64,000 nucleotides of DNA, taken from positions 482,487-546,486 of the forward strand of contig NZ_AUHV01000004.1 of the NCBI RefSeq assembly GCF_000423365.1. Direction: 5' to 3'. This DNA comes from Maritalea myrionectae DSM 19524. GTDB lineage: Bacteria; Pseudomonadota; Alphaproteobacteria; Rhizobiales; Devosiaceae. A program made the translations under genes and the position numbers. Positions 45,284-54,290 of this stretch are shown piece by piece (position 1 is the first letter of the stretch; each line of letters starts with the position of its first letter). The notes beneath the pieces were generated by a model. It was not told the origin of the DNA. It was given only the letters and a program-made list of their open reading frames with translations, and ran no database searches.

Positions 45284-46303
45284 ATGAACGGGAAAAGCCC
45301 CAAAATTCAAGATGTTGCTAAGGTTGCTGGAGTTTCCACAGCCACGGTCAGTCGCGCCCTATCCAACCCTGATTTGGTCTCTGACAAGACGCGCACCACG
45401 GTTTTGGACGCTGTGGCGAAGACCGGGTATCGCGTGAATCGCGCGGCAAAGAATCTGCGCAAGCGTCAGTCCGACGCTATTCTTGCCCTCCTCCCCGATT
45501 TGGGAAACCCGTTCTTTTCACAAATCCTGTCGGGCATTGAAAGCGTGTTCACCACCTCAGACTTGAGCCTACTGGTTTCCGACACCAAGGGAATTCGGGA
45601 AGATAATCTGCTGGACTATTTTATGGATATGCGCGCCGATGGCATGATCCTTTTGGACGGCGCCATTCCCCGCAACATCTTATCGCAGTTGCAGAGCTCT
45701 TCCTTTGGCAATCGCATCATTTTTGCCTGCGAATGGAAGCCAGAGTTTGATTTCCCCTCTGTACGCAGTGACAATTTCGGCGGTGCGGTGCAGGCGATTG
45801 AACATCTTTATGGGTTGGGTCACCGCAAGATTGGGCATATATCCGGCCCGCGCAATAATGTGCTGACCAAAGAGCGTCTGCGTGGCGTCGAGGCCGCCAT
45901 GGCCGACCTAGATTTGCCGATCAATCGCGAGTTTTTCATTGATGGCGGCGCATTTTCGCTGGATGCGGGCGCGCAGGCTGCGCGGTCATTTATGGAGATG
46001 TCTGATCGTCCCACTGCAATCGCGTGTGGCTCCGATCTCATCGCCATGGGCTTTATTTCAGAAATCTCGCGGCGCGGATTGAAGGTGCCGGACGACATTT
46101 CTGTTGTCGGCTTTGATGATATTGAGATTGCAGGGAGCTATATCCCATCGCTCACCACCATCCGGCAAAACCGCACGCAAATCGGTGTGTTGGCCGCCTC
46201 ATATCTGCTCGATCAAATCGCCAACCGGATAACTGACAACGCGGCGCAAGTGCAAGAAGTAGGCGTAAAACTGATTGCGCGCCAAAGCACTGCCGCGCTT
46301 TAG
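45284..46303 (+). CDS. LacI-family transcriptional regulator
   Basis: A 339-residue repressor from the ATG at 45284 (AGGA 8 bases upstream; earlier in-frame starts at 45224 and 45248 lack good ribosome sites). The HTH reads KIQDVAKVAGVSTATVSRAL, with hinge helix NRAAKNLRKRQS, followed by a periplasmic-binding-protein-like effector domain (GIRE..., RADGMILLDG, GHRKIGHISGP, VVGFDDIEIAGSYIPSLTTI). It is divergent from the importer operon and shares the operator pair with it. Effector probably a sugar. Confidence 0.93.
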   Translation: MNGKSPKIQDVAKVAGVSTATVSRALSNPDLVSDKTRTTVLDAVAKTGYRVNRAAKNLRKRQSDAILALLPDLGNPFFSQILSGIESVFTTSDLSLLVSDTKGIREDNLLDYFMDMRADGMILLDGAIPRNILSQLQSSSFGNRIIFACEWKPEFDFPSVRSDNFGGAVQAIEHLYGLGHRKIGHISGPRNNVLTKERLRGVEAAMADLDLPINREFFIDGGAFSLDAGAQAARSFMEMSDRPTAIACGSDLIAMGFISEISRRGLKVPDDISVVGFDDIEIAGSYIPSLTTIRQNRTQIGVLAASYLLDQIANRITDNAAQVQEVGVKLIARQSTAAL

Positions 46304-46312
46304 GGCCTCAAC

Positions 46313-48217
46313 TCACTTACGAACAATCTCCACGCCTGCGGCTGGGATGGTGAACTGTCCATGCGTGATCGTTTCAGCGTTATAGTTCAGATAGATAATG
46401 TGCCGGTTGGTTTCGCGACGACGAAGACCTTCCGGCAATATGTCGATGGACACGTCGACTTCGGCCAGAAGCTCGCCAACAAACTGCTGCAACGCGGCAT
46501 CGTCTAGCCAGCCCGCACAATAAACAGTCTTGTCTTTGGCAACGATGGCGGGAGCACCCTCTATAGTGGCCCTTAAAACAGTCACATCGCCTTCCAACTG
46601 CTCAAACCAATGCAGAATAGTGCCGCCATCTGCGAGCGGAATCTGTGCTGATGGGCGTAGTGTTTCCACGTTCTTGACCTGGAGTGGCAAGCCTTCAAAA
46701 TCTGGCGCAAGATTTTGCGGCATGCTGAATTCATCTGTTTTGGCATTGGTGCGCGGGCCCAACACGATTTTCGCGTTGCTTTCGTGCAAGCATTTTTGCT
46801 GGGTGGCAGACAATGTCACCACGCCTGGCGCAAAGATCAGATCATAGGCATTTAGATCCGTCTCATTGGGCGAAACAATATCGATATTGATGCCGAAATG
46901 GCGCAACGCCTTATAGTGGTGAAAGACCAAATCAAAATAATCAAAGCCCTGGCCTTGGGGTTGAATTTCGCTGGCCCATTGACTTTCATAGTCGAACATC
47001 AGCGCTACGCGCGCCGGTTCCACGTCATCCATTGCGATTTGGCTAAGCTCAGACGCTGTTTGTTGTGCTTCATGCGCGGCGACATTGGGGTCATCATTTG
47101 GCAGATAAAGCCCCGTGTGCATTTGTTCTTGCGCGAACGGCGCTTGGCGCCAGCGGAAGTACAGCACATTTTCCGCCCCGTGGGCGAATGCCTCCCACGT
47201 CCACAGCCGAACCATGCCGGGCAGTGGCGCGGGATTATACGGTGCCCAGTTCACAGGGCCGGGCTGTTGTTCCATGATCCACCAGCGCCCCTTGCCCACC
47301 GCGCGATACAAATCGTGATGGAAGGCTTGGAAATCGGGATGCCCCTGTTTCATAAAGCGGTTTTTGAACGCTTCATCCGCCCCGACGCGGTCTTCCAAAA
47401 AACCAAGCGGATAGCTGTCCCAACTGGCGATTTCCAGATCATCGCCAACTTTGAAATGATCAAAGTCGGTAATGCGTCCCATATAATTGTGAATGATCGG
47501 TGCATTGCTATGGGCCTTGATCGCTTCCACCTGTCGCCGGTTGAAACGCACGACCTGGTCGGACGAAAACCGCCTGAACGCCATGCAGTGAGCGGGGTTC
47601 GCCTCTGTGACGGTAAGGTTGGGCAAATCGACCTCGTCAAATACACCATAATCCATTGACCAGAAAACGTTTCCCCATGCCGCATTGAGCGCATCAATGG
47701 TGCCATAGCGCTGTTTGAGCCAGTCCTGAAACGCCGCACGCGCGGAATTGGAGTAAGAGATGGTGGTATCATGGCAGCCATATTCGTTGTCGGTCTGCCA
47801 CGCGCAGATTGCGGGATGATCGCCGTATCGCTCAGCCACAATTTTGGCGATGCGGTGGGCCTCTTCGCGATACTCCGCGTGTGAAAAGCAATAGTGACGG
47901 CGCGAACCGAATTTTCGGGGCCTGCCCTCTTTATCGAGCGCCAACATGTCCGGGTGCTTGTTTACCATCCAGCGCGGGGGCGTGGCCGTGGGGGTGCCAA
48001 GCACAATCTTGAGGCCGGCATCGGCCAGCACCTCGATGGCTTTGTCCAGCCAACCCCAGTCAAACCGCCCGGGTTCGGGTTCAATCTTCGCCCAAGCGAA
48101 CTCACCAATGCGCACCCAACTTAATCCAAGCTCGGCCATGCGTTGCGCGTCACGGGCCCACATGCATTGCGGCCATTGCTCAGGGTAATAGCAAACGCCA
48201 AGGCCTTTTTCAGTCAT
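46313..48217 (-). CDS. Glycoside hydrolase family 42 beta-galactosidase
   Basis: A 634-residue enzyme. The TIM barrel starts with GLGVCYYPEQWPQCMWARD; the acid/base is Glu145 in AWQTDNEYGCHDT and the nucleophile Glu316 in WWIMEQQPGPVNWAPYNP. A trimerisation domain and small beta domain follow. No signal peptide. It cleaves beta-galactosides, or alpha-L-arabinopyranosides in some members. It is the last gene of the operon with the aldonate dehydratase and SDR, and its stop is 9 bp from the LacI stop. Confidence 0.9.
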   Translation of the reverse strand: MTEKGLGVCYYPEQWPQCMWARDAQRMAELGLSWVRIGEFAWAKIEPEPGRFDWGWLDKAIEVLADAGLKIVLGTPTATPPRWMVNKHPDMLALDKEGRPRKFGSRRHYCFSHAEYREEAHRIAKIVAERYGDHPAICAWQTDNEYGCHDTTISYSNSARAAFQDWLKQRYGTIDALNAAWGNVFWSMDYGVFDEVDLPNLTVTEANPAHCMAFRRFSSDQVVRFNRRQVEAIKAHSNAPIIHNYMGRITDFDHFKVGDDLEIASWDSYPLGFLEDRVGADEAFKNRFMKQGHPDFQAFHHDLYRAVGKGRWWIMEQQPGPVNWAPYNPAPLPGMVRLWTWEAFAHGAENVLYFRWRQAPFAQEQMHTGLYLPNDDPNVAAHEAQQTASELSQIAMDDVEPARVALMFDYESQWASEIQPQGQGFDYFDLVFHHYKALRHFGINIDIVSPNETDLNAYDLIFAPGVVTLSATQQKCLHESNAKIVLGPRTNAKTDEFSMPQNLAPDFEGLPLQVKNVETLRPSAQIPLADGGTILHWFEQLEGDVTVLRATIEGAPAIVAKDKTVYCAGWLDDAALQQFVGELLAEVDVSIDILPEGLRRRETNRHIIYLNYNAETITHGQFTIPAAGVEIVRK

Positions 48218-48259
48218 GGTGAACCCCTCTATTGTTGTCGCAATGTGATTTGACCCTAT

Positions 48260-49030
48260 TTAGCCGGTCATCACCACCCCACCATCCACAACAAGCGCCT
48301 GGCTTGTCATCATGCGGCTGGTTTTTGACGCCAAAAACAGGGTCGCATCGACAATGTCTTGTTCCACCAGATGCTCTTTCAAACATTGTTTTTCGAGATG
48401 GTCTTTGAGACCCTCTTCTGTGGCCCACTTATCCAACTGTTTTTGGGTGAGCACCCAACCGGGAACCAGCGCGTTCACGCGGATATTGTGGGCCCCAAGT
48501 TCACGAGCCAAGGCGCGTGTTAAACCTGTGATCCCCGCCTTTGCTGCCACATAGGAGCTAAAGCCTGCATTGCCCATCAAATAGGATGCGGATGAGAAAT
48601 TGATGATGGCACCTTCCCCCATTTTCTTCATGGCTGGCGCAACCGTTTGGGCGGTGAAATAGTGCGGTCGCAGATTGATATTTAATGATTTTTCCCAATC
48701 CGCCACATCATATTCTTCAAGGCTATGCCGCTGATCATTGGCGGCGTTATTGACCAATATCGAAATATCGCCATTGGCTTCAGCGCTTTGCGCCATTGCA
48801 GATTTCAGCGCATCGATATCGGTGATGTCACAGGGAATAAAGAGCGGTGCGCGCCCATATTTTTCGCCCATATCTTCGGCAAAGGCTGTTGCGTCTGAGC
48901 GCTGCACAAATGCCACTTTGGCCCCTTGAGCCAGAAAGCCTTCGGTGAGCGCCGCGCCGATGCCGGAACCGCCACCGGTGATAAAAACACTTTTGCCTTT
49001 TAGGTCATGGAATGTCGCATAGTTTTGCAT
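48260..49030 (-). CDS. SDR, probably an aldose 1-dehydrogenase (XylB-like)
   Basis: A 256-residue SDR with FITGGGSGIGAALTEGF, ILVNNAANDQRHSLEEYD, catalytic Ser in NFSSASYLM and Y-x3-K in YVAAKAGITGLTRA. The NNAANDQRH element and the C-terminal ALVVDGGVV match the pattern of the Caulobacter D-xylose 1-dehydrogenase group. Such enzymes make aldonolactone from xylose, arabinose or galactose. Its ATG shares a base with the stop of the upstream dehydratase (TAATG), a strong sign of a common pathway. Sugar specificity is inferred only. Confidence 0.8.
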   Translation of the reverse strand: MQNYATFHDLKGKSVFITGGGSGIGAALTEGFLAQGAKVAFVQRSDATAFAEDMGEKYGRAPLFIPCDITDIDALKSAMAQSAEANGDISILVNNAANDQRHSLEEYDVADWEKSLNINLRPHYFTAQTVAPAMKKMGEGAIINFSSASYLMGNAGFSSYVAAKAGITGLTRALARELGAHNIRVNALVPGWVLTQKQLDKWATEEGLKDHLEKQCLKEHLVEQDIVDATLFLASKTSRMMTSQALVVDGGVVMTG

Positions 49031-50745
49031 TAGTGGCTCTCCCTCGTCACGGGGCGCGTATCTTTCCCCACCAAAAAGTCTAAGTCTGCGCCCTTGTCAG
49101 CCTGGAGAACGCGTTCAATATAGAGGCTGGCATAGCCCCGATCATAATGTGGTGGTTTCGGCCGCCATTGGGCTCGACGTTCTGCCAATTCTTTTTCGTC
49201 GACCAACACATCCAATTGTCCGTTCTGGGTGTCGAGCTTAATGCGGTCCCCAGTTTGAACCAGCGCCAGCGTACCGCCCGCTTCTGCCTCTGGTGAAATG
49301 TGCAGGACGACTGTGCCAAACGCCGTGCCCGACATGCGGGCATCGGAGATACGCACCATGTCGCGCACCCCTTGCTCCACCAATTTGCGGGGAATTGGCA
49401 TATTGCCGACTTCGGGCATGCCGGGATAGCCTTTGGGTCCGCAGCCCTTGAGCACCAGGATCGTGTCTTTTGTAACGGGTAAATCGTCGCGATCAATATT
49501 GGCTTTCATATCTTCGATGTTTTCGAAAACATACGCCTCCCCTTCATGCTGCAAAAGGTCAGGCGTGGCTGCGGAAGGCTTTATGATGGCACCATTTGGG
49601 GCCAAATTGCCTTTGAGCACCCGCAAACCCACTTTGGATTTAATGGGTTCATCAAAGGCATAAATGACATCGCGATTATAGCACTCGGCATCTTCAAAGT
49701 AGGACGAAATATCCTTGCCCAGCACCGTTTGGGCCGGGCGCAATATTCCTTCAAGCTCTTTCATCACCGCGGGCATGCCACCAGCATAGCAAAAATCCTC
49801 CATCAGATATTCACCCGATGGCATGCAATTGACCAGCAAAGGCAAATCCTTGCCAATTTCAAAGTCTTCCAGGGTCAAATCGATGCCGACCCGCCCTGCC
49901 ATCGCCAACAGATGTACGACGGCATTGGTGGAGCCGCCTACAGCCGCGTTGGCAATAATCGCATTCTCAAAATTCTCTTTTTTCACGACTTTGGAAAAGG
50001 TCAGATCTTCCTCCACCATTTCCACGATGCGCCTGCCTGTCATGTGGGCCAGAGCGCCGCGCCGGGCGTCAACGGCTGGCAAGGCTGCATTGGTGGGCAA
50101 ACACAGCCCCATCGCCTCGACCAGCGAGGCCATGGTGGATGCGGTTCCCATCGTCATGCATACGCCAACGGACCGGCTCATGCCCGCTTCAGCAGACATA
50201 AAATCCTTCAGCGTCATATCGCCGGCGCGCACATCTTCAGAGAATTTCCAAACGTCAGTGCCAGAGCCGATATCACGCCCCTTAAACTTGCCGTTCAGCA
50301 TGGGGCCGGACGACACAACGATGGTGGGCAAATCAACCGAAGCTGCGCCCATTAATTGTCCCGGCGTGGTCTTGTCGCAACCGCCCAAAAGCACCACCCC
50401 ATCAATGCCATATGCGCGGATCGATTCTTCCACATCCATAGACAGAAGGTTTCTAAACAGCATCGCCGTCGGTTTCATTTGGGTTTCGCCCAAACTCATC
50501 ACGGGAAATTCAACGGGAAATCCGCCAGCTTCCCACACGCCGCGCTTCACGGCCTCCGCAAGGTCACGCAAGCCTGCATTGCAGGGTGTTAGTTCTGACC
50601 AGGTATTGCAAATGCCAATAATCGGTCGGCCGTCAAAGACATGATCAGGAAATCCCTGATTTTTCATCCACGAGCGATGGATAAATCCATCCTTGTCTTG
50701 CTTTCCATACCAATTCTGACTGCGACGCTTCTTTTGATCGCTCAT
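49030..50745 (-). CDS. IlvD/Edd-family dehydratase, probably L-arabonate (aldonate) dehydratase
   Basis: A 571-residue enzyme from the ATG at 50745, with a G-rich ribosome site; a longer frame to 50811 adds 22 unconserved residues. Iron-sulfur cysteines are seen in IGICNTWSELTPCN, LLGGCDKTTPGQLMGAAS and GVCMTMGTASTMASLVEAMG. The N-terminus SQNWYGKQDKDGFIHRSWMK and length are characteristic of the sugar-acid branch (L-arabonate, D-xylonate or D-fuconate dehydratase) rather than IlvD. It converts aldonate to 2-keto-3-deoxy-aldonate. First gene of the IclR-divergent operon. Confidence 0.87.
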   Translation of the reverse strand: MSDQKKRRSQNWYGKQDKDGFIHRSWMKNQGFPDHVFDGRPIIGICNTWSELTPCNAGLRDLAEAVKRGVWEAGGFPVEFPVMSLGETQMKPTAMLFRNLLSMDVEESIRAYGIDGVVLLGGCDKTTPGQLMGAASVDLPTIVVSSGPMLNGKFKGRDIGSGTDVWKFSEDVRAGDMTLKDFMSAEAGMSRSVGVCMTMGTASTMASLVEAMGLCLPTNAALPAVDARRGALAHMTGRRIVEMVEEDLTFSKVVKKENFENAIIANAAVGGSTNAVVHLLAMAGRVGIDLTLEDFEIGKDLPLLVNCMPSGEYLMEDFCYAGGMPAVMKELEGILRPAQTVLGKDISSYFEDAECYNRDVIYAFDEPIKSKVGLRVLKGNLAPNGAIIKPSAATPDLLQHEGEAYVFENIEDMKANIDRDDLPVTKDTILVLKGCGPKGYPGMPEVGNMPIPRKLVEQGVRDMVRISDARMSGTAFGTVVLHISPEAEAGGTLALVQTGDRIKLDTQNGQLDVLVDEKELAERRAQWRPKPPHYDRGYASLYIERVLQADKGADLDFLVGKDTRPVTRESH

Positions 50746-50821
50746 ATACCGGCCCCCTTGCCCTAAACCCACAGCAGCCTGTCTAGATCGTCGCCTGAAC
50801 GAGGCTTGCATTCTGCATAAA

Positions 50822-50856
50822 GTTTCATATAATGGAACTAAAGTTCATTTAATGAA
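50822..50856. promoter_or_regulatory. Tandem IclR-type operator between the dehydratase and iclR genes
   Basis: GTTTCATATAATGGAAC (50822-50838, inverted repeat with one mismatch) and TTCATTTAATGAA (50844-50856, perfect 5-3-5 repeat) have centres 20 bp apart, two helical turns. The ATGGAAC/GTTCAT form and tandem spacing fit IclR-family sites. They lie in the region between the dehydratase and the divergent regulator. Confidence 0.65.
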
Positions 50857-50921
50857 AATTGTGTGCGAGAAGACCATGCTTGTCAACGGTAATAAACAGA
50901 TGGGTGCAAAGGAACTTCACC

Positions 50922-51701
50922 ATGAGCGCTGAAAAAACTGCTGATGGCACGGTCGGCAAGGCGTTGGAGGTTCTTGATAGCGTTGCCGCTTATGGTCGCC
51001 CGGTGAGGTTTTCGGAGTTGCAAACAAGCTCCCCTTACCCCAAAGCAACTCTTTATCGGCTCTTGCAAACCTTGGTGCGGCAGCAAATGGTCAATTTGAA
51101 TGAGACTGACGGCACCTATTCCGTTGGCCTGCGCTTGGTCAAACTTGCCCACGCGGCATGGGAAACAGCTTCATTGGCCCCAATTGCCCGCGCGCATGTT
51201 GCCGCGTTGGCCGAACAAGTTGAAGAAACCGTGCACCTTGCCCAGTTCGAAGCTGGCCAAGTTCTTTATGTTGATAAGCGCAAGTCGAATGATCAGTTTG
51301 AAACTTTGGCGCAGGTCGGCAAAGTCGCCCCAGCTTATTGTACAGGTGTCGGCAAGGCCATGATGGCCTTTTTAGGTCCAAAGCAATTGCAATTGGCCCT
51401 CAATCAACAGGCCTTTCATCGCTACACCCCGGCAACCCTCACCAACGCCGATCAGCTGCAAGCTGAGCTTGAGCATATCCGCGCCGATGGCGTGGCGTTT
51501 GACCGCGAGGAACATGAGCAAGGCACCATTTCCATCGCCGCCCCCGCGCTCACAAGCGAGGGGCGCGTCATTGGGGCAATATCGATCGCCACCTCAACAG
51601 CCCGCAAGACAATTGATGATCTGAACAGACTTAAGCCAGATCTATTGCAAGCGGCTGAACACATTGGCCAAGAGGCGACTTCATGGCAGTTTCCAGCGTA
51701 G
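50922..51701 (+). CDS. IclR-family transcriptional regulator
   Basis: A 259-residue regulator; ATG at 50922 with AAGGA upstream. The winged HTH (about 10-75, KALEVLDSVAAYGRPVRFSE, TLYRLLQTLVRQQMV) precedes the IclR effector domain (GQVLYVDKRKSNDQFET, GKVAPAYCTGVGKAMMAFL, GTISIAAPALTSEGRVIGAI). It is divergent from the aldonate dehydratase operon, so its effector may be a sugar acid. Confidence 0.93.
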   Translation: MSAEKTADGTVGKALEVLDSVAAYGRPVRFSELQTSSPYPKATLYRLLQTLVRQQMVNLNETDGTYSVGLRLVKLAHAAWETASLAPIARAHVAALAEQVEETVHLAQFEAGQVLYVDKRKSNDQFETLAQVGKVAPAYCTGVGKAMMAFLGPKQLQLALNQQAFHRYTPATLTNADQLQAELEHIRADGVAFDREEHEQGTISIAAPALTSEGRVIGAISIATSTARKTIDDLNRLKPDLLQAAEHIGQEATSWQFPA

Positions 51702-51711
51702 GCGATCAGTT

Positions 51712-52593
51712 CTAGCCAAACAGCGCCCGCTCTTTGCTGACCATATGGAGAAGAAAATCATTCACCGTTGAAATCCGGGCGAGGTTGCGCTGGCTTTCAT
51801 GAACAGCAAGCCAGTATGAGCGGCTAATTTTGAGCTCAGACAAAACAGGCTCCAAGCCAGAATCTGGATGCACCAGATAGTCGTGCAGTATGGCAATGCC
51901 CGCGCCGCCCCTTGCGGCTTCCACCTGTCCGGCTGCGCTTGAAATGGCCAGATTGGAACGCCAAGTCCGCAAAAACTCATGGGTGTAGTCAAGCGACGGC
52001 GTATAAATCAATTCCTCTACATACCCGATGAGGCGATGATGGGCGAGGTCTGCGCGTGTTTGTGGGCGCCCTGCCCGGTCTAAATATTCTGGTGCCGCAT
52101 AGAGACCAAGTTGATAGTCCGTGAGCTTGCGCGCCACCAACCGCCCCTTTTCGGGGCGTCCCACCATAATTGCAATATCCGCTTCGCGTTGCGAAAGCGA
52201 AAAACTGCGCGGCACAGGCACCAGCTCGATCGTGAGATTTGGGTGGTTTTCGTAAAGAGCGCCCAACCTACTGGCCAAAAAGCCAATGCCGAACCCATCG
52301 GGCGCACCAATGCGCACCGTGCCAGCAATATCAGCGTCGTGATCCTCCAGCTTGTCGAGACCAACCAGAATTTCACTTTCCGCCCGCTCCAACGCCCGCA
52401 TCAAGCCTTTGCCTTCGTCGGTGAGTTCGCACCCATTGGTTCGGCGCACCAACAATTTACTGCCCACATCTTTTTCAAGTGCCGATATTCGGCGGCTAAG
52501 GGTCGCCTGATTGATGGCCAGGGCGCGTGACGCCGCCAGAAATTGGCCATGTCGGCCTACAGCTAAAAAGAGTCGTGCATCATCCCAATTCAT
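51712..52593 (-). CDS. LysR-family transcriptional regulator
   Basis: A 293-residue regulator with N-terminal HTH (LFLAVGRHGQFLAASRAL, NQATLSRRISALEKDVG) and a LysR substrate domain (GTVRIGAPDGFGIGFLASRLG). Its stop is 10 bp from the convergent iclR gene, and it is divergent from mmsA, which it probably regulates. The ATG start has no visible rival. Confidence 0.92.
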   Translation of the reverse strand: MNWDDARLFLAVGRHGQFLAASRALAINQATLSRRISALEKDVGSKLLVRRTNGCELTDEGKGLMRALERAESEILVGLDKLEDHDADIAGTVRIGAPDGFGIGFLASRLGALYENHPNLTIELVPVPRSFSLSQREADIAIMVGRPEKGRLVARKLTDYQLGLYAAPEYLDRAGRPQTRADLAHHRLIGYVEELIYTPSLDYTHEFLRTWRSNLAISSAAGQVEAARGGAGIAILHDYLVHPDSGLEPVLSELKISRSYWLAVHESQRNLARISTVNDFLLHMVSKERALFG

Positions 52594-52642
52594 AATCTTA
52601 TTTCACTTTTTGCAATTCAGTTATTCAATATTGGGCATTTAA

Positions 52643-52656
52643 TTGCATTTTTGCAA
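52643..52656. promoter_or_regulatory. LysR-type site TTGCA-TTTT-TGCAA
   Basis: A perfect 5-4-5 inverted repeat midway between lysR and mmsA, with the T-N11-A type symmetry expected of LysR-family sites. A related half-site TTTTTGCAATT lies about 35 bp closer to lysR. Confidence 0.5.
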
Positions 52657-52694
52657 GCATTAGGTTTATCCCAATTCCAACGGGAGACTTGATT

Positions 52695-54194
52695 ATGACG
52701 GCTATTGGACACTTTATTTCAAATCAACATTTGGCTGGCACCTCGGGCCAAACCAAAGATGTTTTCAACCCCTCAACTGGTGAGATCAGCGGGCAAGTAG
52801 CTCTGGCAAGCGCCAGCGAGGTCGATAGCGCCGTCGCGGCAGCTCAAGCGGCATGGCCAGCCTGGTCCAAAACCCCGGCGCTCCGTCGCGCGCGGATTTT
52901 GGACAAGTTTAAATCCATTCTATGGGACCGCTTGGACGAGTTGGCGCAGATTGTTTCCAACGAACATGGCAAAACCTTTGATGATGCCCAGGGCGAAGTG
53001 ACCCGCGGGTTGGAAGTGGTGGAATTTGCCACCGGAATTCCACACCTGATCAAAGGCGAGTTTTCCGAAAATGTCGGCACCGGTGTCGACAGCTATATGG
53101 CGCGCCAAGCCCTTGGTGTGGTTGCGGGCATTACCCCGTTCAACTTCCCCACCATGGTGCCCATGTGGATGTTTCCAATCGCTTTGGCAACGGGCAACAC
53201 GTTTGTGCTCAAGCCAAGCGAGCGCGATCCCTCTGCGCCGCTGGTCATTGCGGAATGGCTGAAAGAAGCCGGGTTGCCCGATGGCGTTTTCAATGTGGTC
53301 AATGGCGACAAAGTGGCCGTTGATGCGCTGCTCGAGCACCCTGATGTGAAAGCGATCAGCTTTGTTGGCTCAACACCCATTGCGCAATACATCCACCAAA
53401 AAGGCACCGCAAACGGCAAACGTGTGCAGGCGCTCGGTGGCGCGAAAAACCATATGGTGATCATGCCGGACGCAGATTTAGACATGGCCGCCAATGCGCT
53501 GATGGGCGCGGCCTATGGTTCGGCTGGCGAACGATGCATGGCGATTTCAGTTGCGGTGCCGGTAACCGATGCCGTGGCGGATGCGTTGGTTGAAAAGCTG
53601 GTGCCCAAAATTGAAGCGTTGAAAATTGGCCCCTCCCTTGAAAAGGGCATGGAAATGGGGCCGCTGGTCACTGGCGAGCATTTGGATAAGGTCACCTCCT
53701 ATATAGACAAAGGCGTTGAAGAAGGCGCGAAGCTTGTTGTTGATGGTCGAAACTTCAAAAAGCCGCAAGGTCACGAAGATGGATTCTTCATTGGCGGATC
53801 ATTGTTTGACCATGCCACACCAGACATGACGATCGCGAAAGAAGAGATTTTCGGTCCAGTGCTTACTATGATCCGTCGCAATTCCTATCAGGACGCAGTG
53901 GATCTGATCCACGGGCATGAATATGCCAATGGTGTTTCTATCTTCACCCGCGACGGTGATGTTGCCCGAACTTTCAACCAAGACATTGAAGTGGGCATGG
54001 TGGGCATCAATGTGCCGATCCCTGTGCCCATGGCGTTTTACAGCTTTGGCGGTTGGAAAGCCTCGCTGTTCGGCGATCATCATATGCATGGTATGGAAGG
54101 CGTACGGTTCTATACCCGCATGAAAACCACCACCAGCCGTTGGCCAACTGGCGTGCGCGCCGACGCGCAATTCTCAATGCCAACGCTCGGTTAG
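52695..54194 (+). CDS. mmsA: CoA-acylating methylmalonate-semialdehyde dehydrogenase
   Basis: A 499-residue aldehyde dehydrogenase from the ATG at 52695 (GGGAG upstream). Family landmarks: [64 protein letters not shown] and the catalytic Cys281 in [11 protein letters not shown]. The [14 protein letters not shown] signature and [13 protein letters not shown] segment mark the MmsA/IolA subfamily, which makes acyl-CoA from methylmalonate or malonate semialdehyde in valine, inositol and related catabolism. It is divergent from a LysR gene and probably monocistronic. Confidence 0.92.
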   Translation: MTAIGHFISNQHLAGTSGQTKDVFNPSTGEISGQVALASASEVDSAVAAAQAAWPAWSKTPALRRARILDKFKSILWDRLDELAQIVSNEHGKTFDDAQGEVTRGLEVVEFATGIPHLIKGEFSENVGTGVDSYMARQALGVVAGITPFNFPTMVPMWMFPIALATGNTFVLKPSERDPSAPLVIAEWLKEAGLPDGVFNVVNGDKVAVDALLEHPDVKAISFVGSTPIAQYIHQKGTANGKRVQALGGAKNHMVIMPDADLDMAANALMGAAYGSAGERCMAISVAVPVTDAVADALVEKLVPKIEALKIGPSLEKGMEMGPLVTGEHLDKVTSYIDKGVEEGAKLVVDGRNFKKPQGHEDGFFIGGSLFDHATPDMTIAKEEIFGPVLTMIRRNSYQDAVDLIHGHEYANGVSIFTRDGDVARTFNQDIEVGMVGINVPIPVPMAFYSFGGWKASLFGDHHMHGMEGVRFYTRMKTTTSRWPTGVRADAQFSMPTLG

Positions 54195-54216
54195 GCCAAA
54201 TTCAAAGCATTGTCCT

Positions 54217-54290
54217 AGCGCCGCGTAATTACTTGGCGCTGGGACAACCCAAGCATATCAGTGAGTCACACAGATATTTTCGGTCTGTGT
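54217..54290. other. Two hairpins in the mmsA/epimerase convergent gap
   Basis: AGCGCC/GGCGCT (54217-54240) and ACACAGA/TCTGTGT (54268-54290) occupy the 95-bp gap between the stops of the two convergent genes. T runs are weak, so termination efficiency is uncertain. Confidence 0.45.

Noticed and set aside
49546..50355. 269-codon open frame antisense to the aldonate dehydratase
   Set aside because: The His- and Gln-rich translation is the usual antisense shadow of a coding gene.
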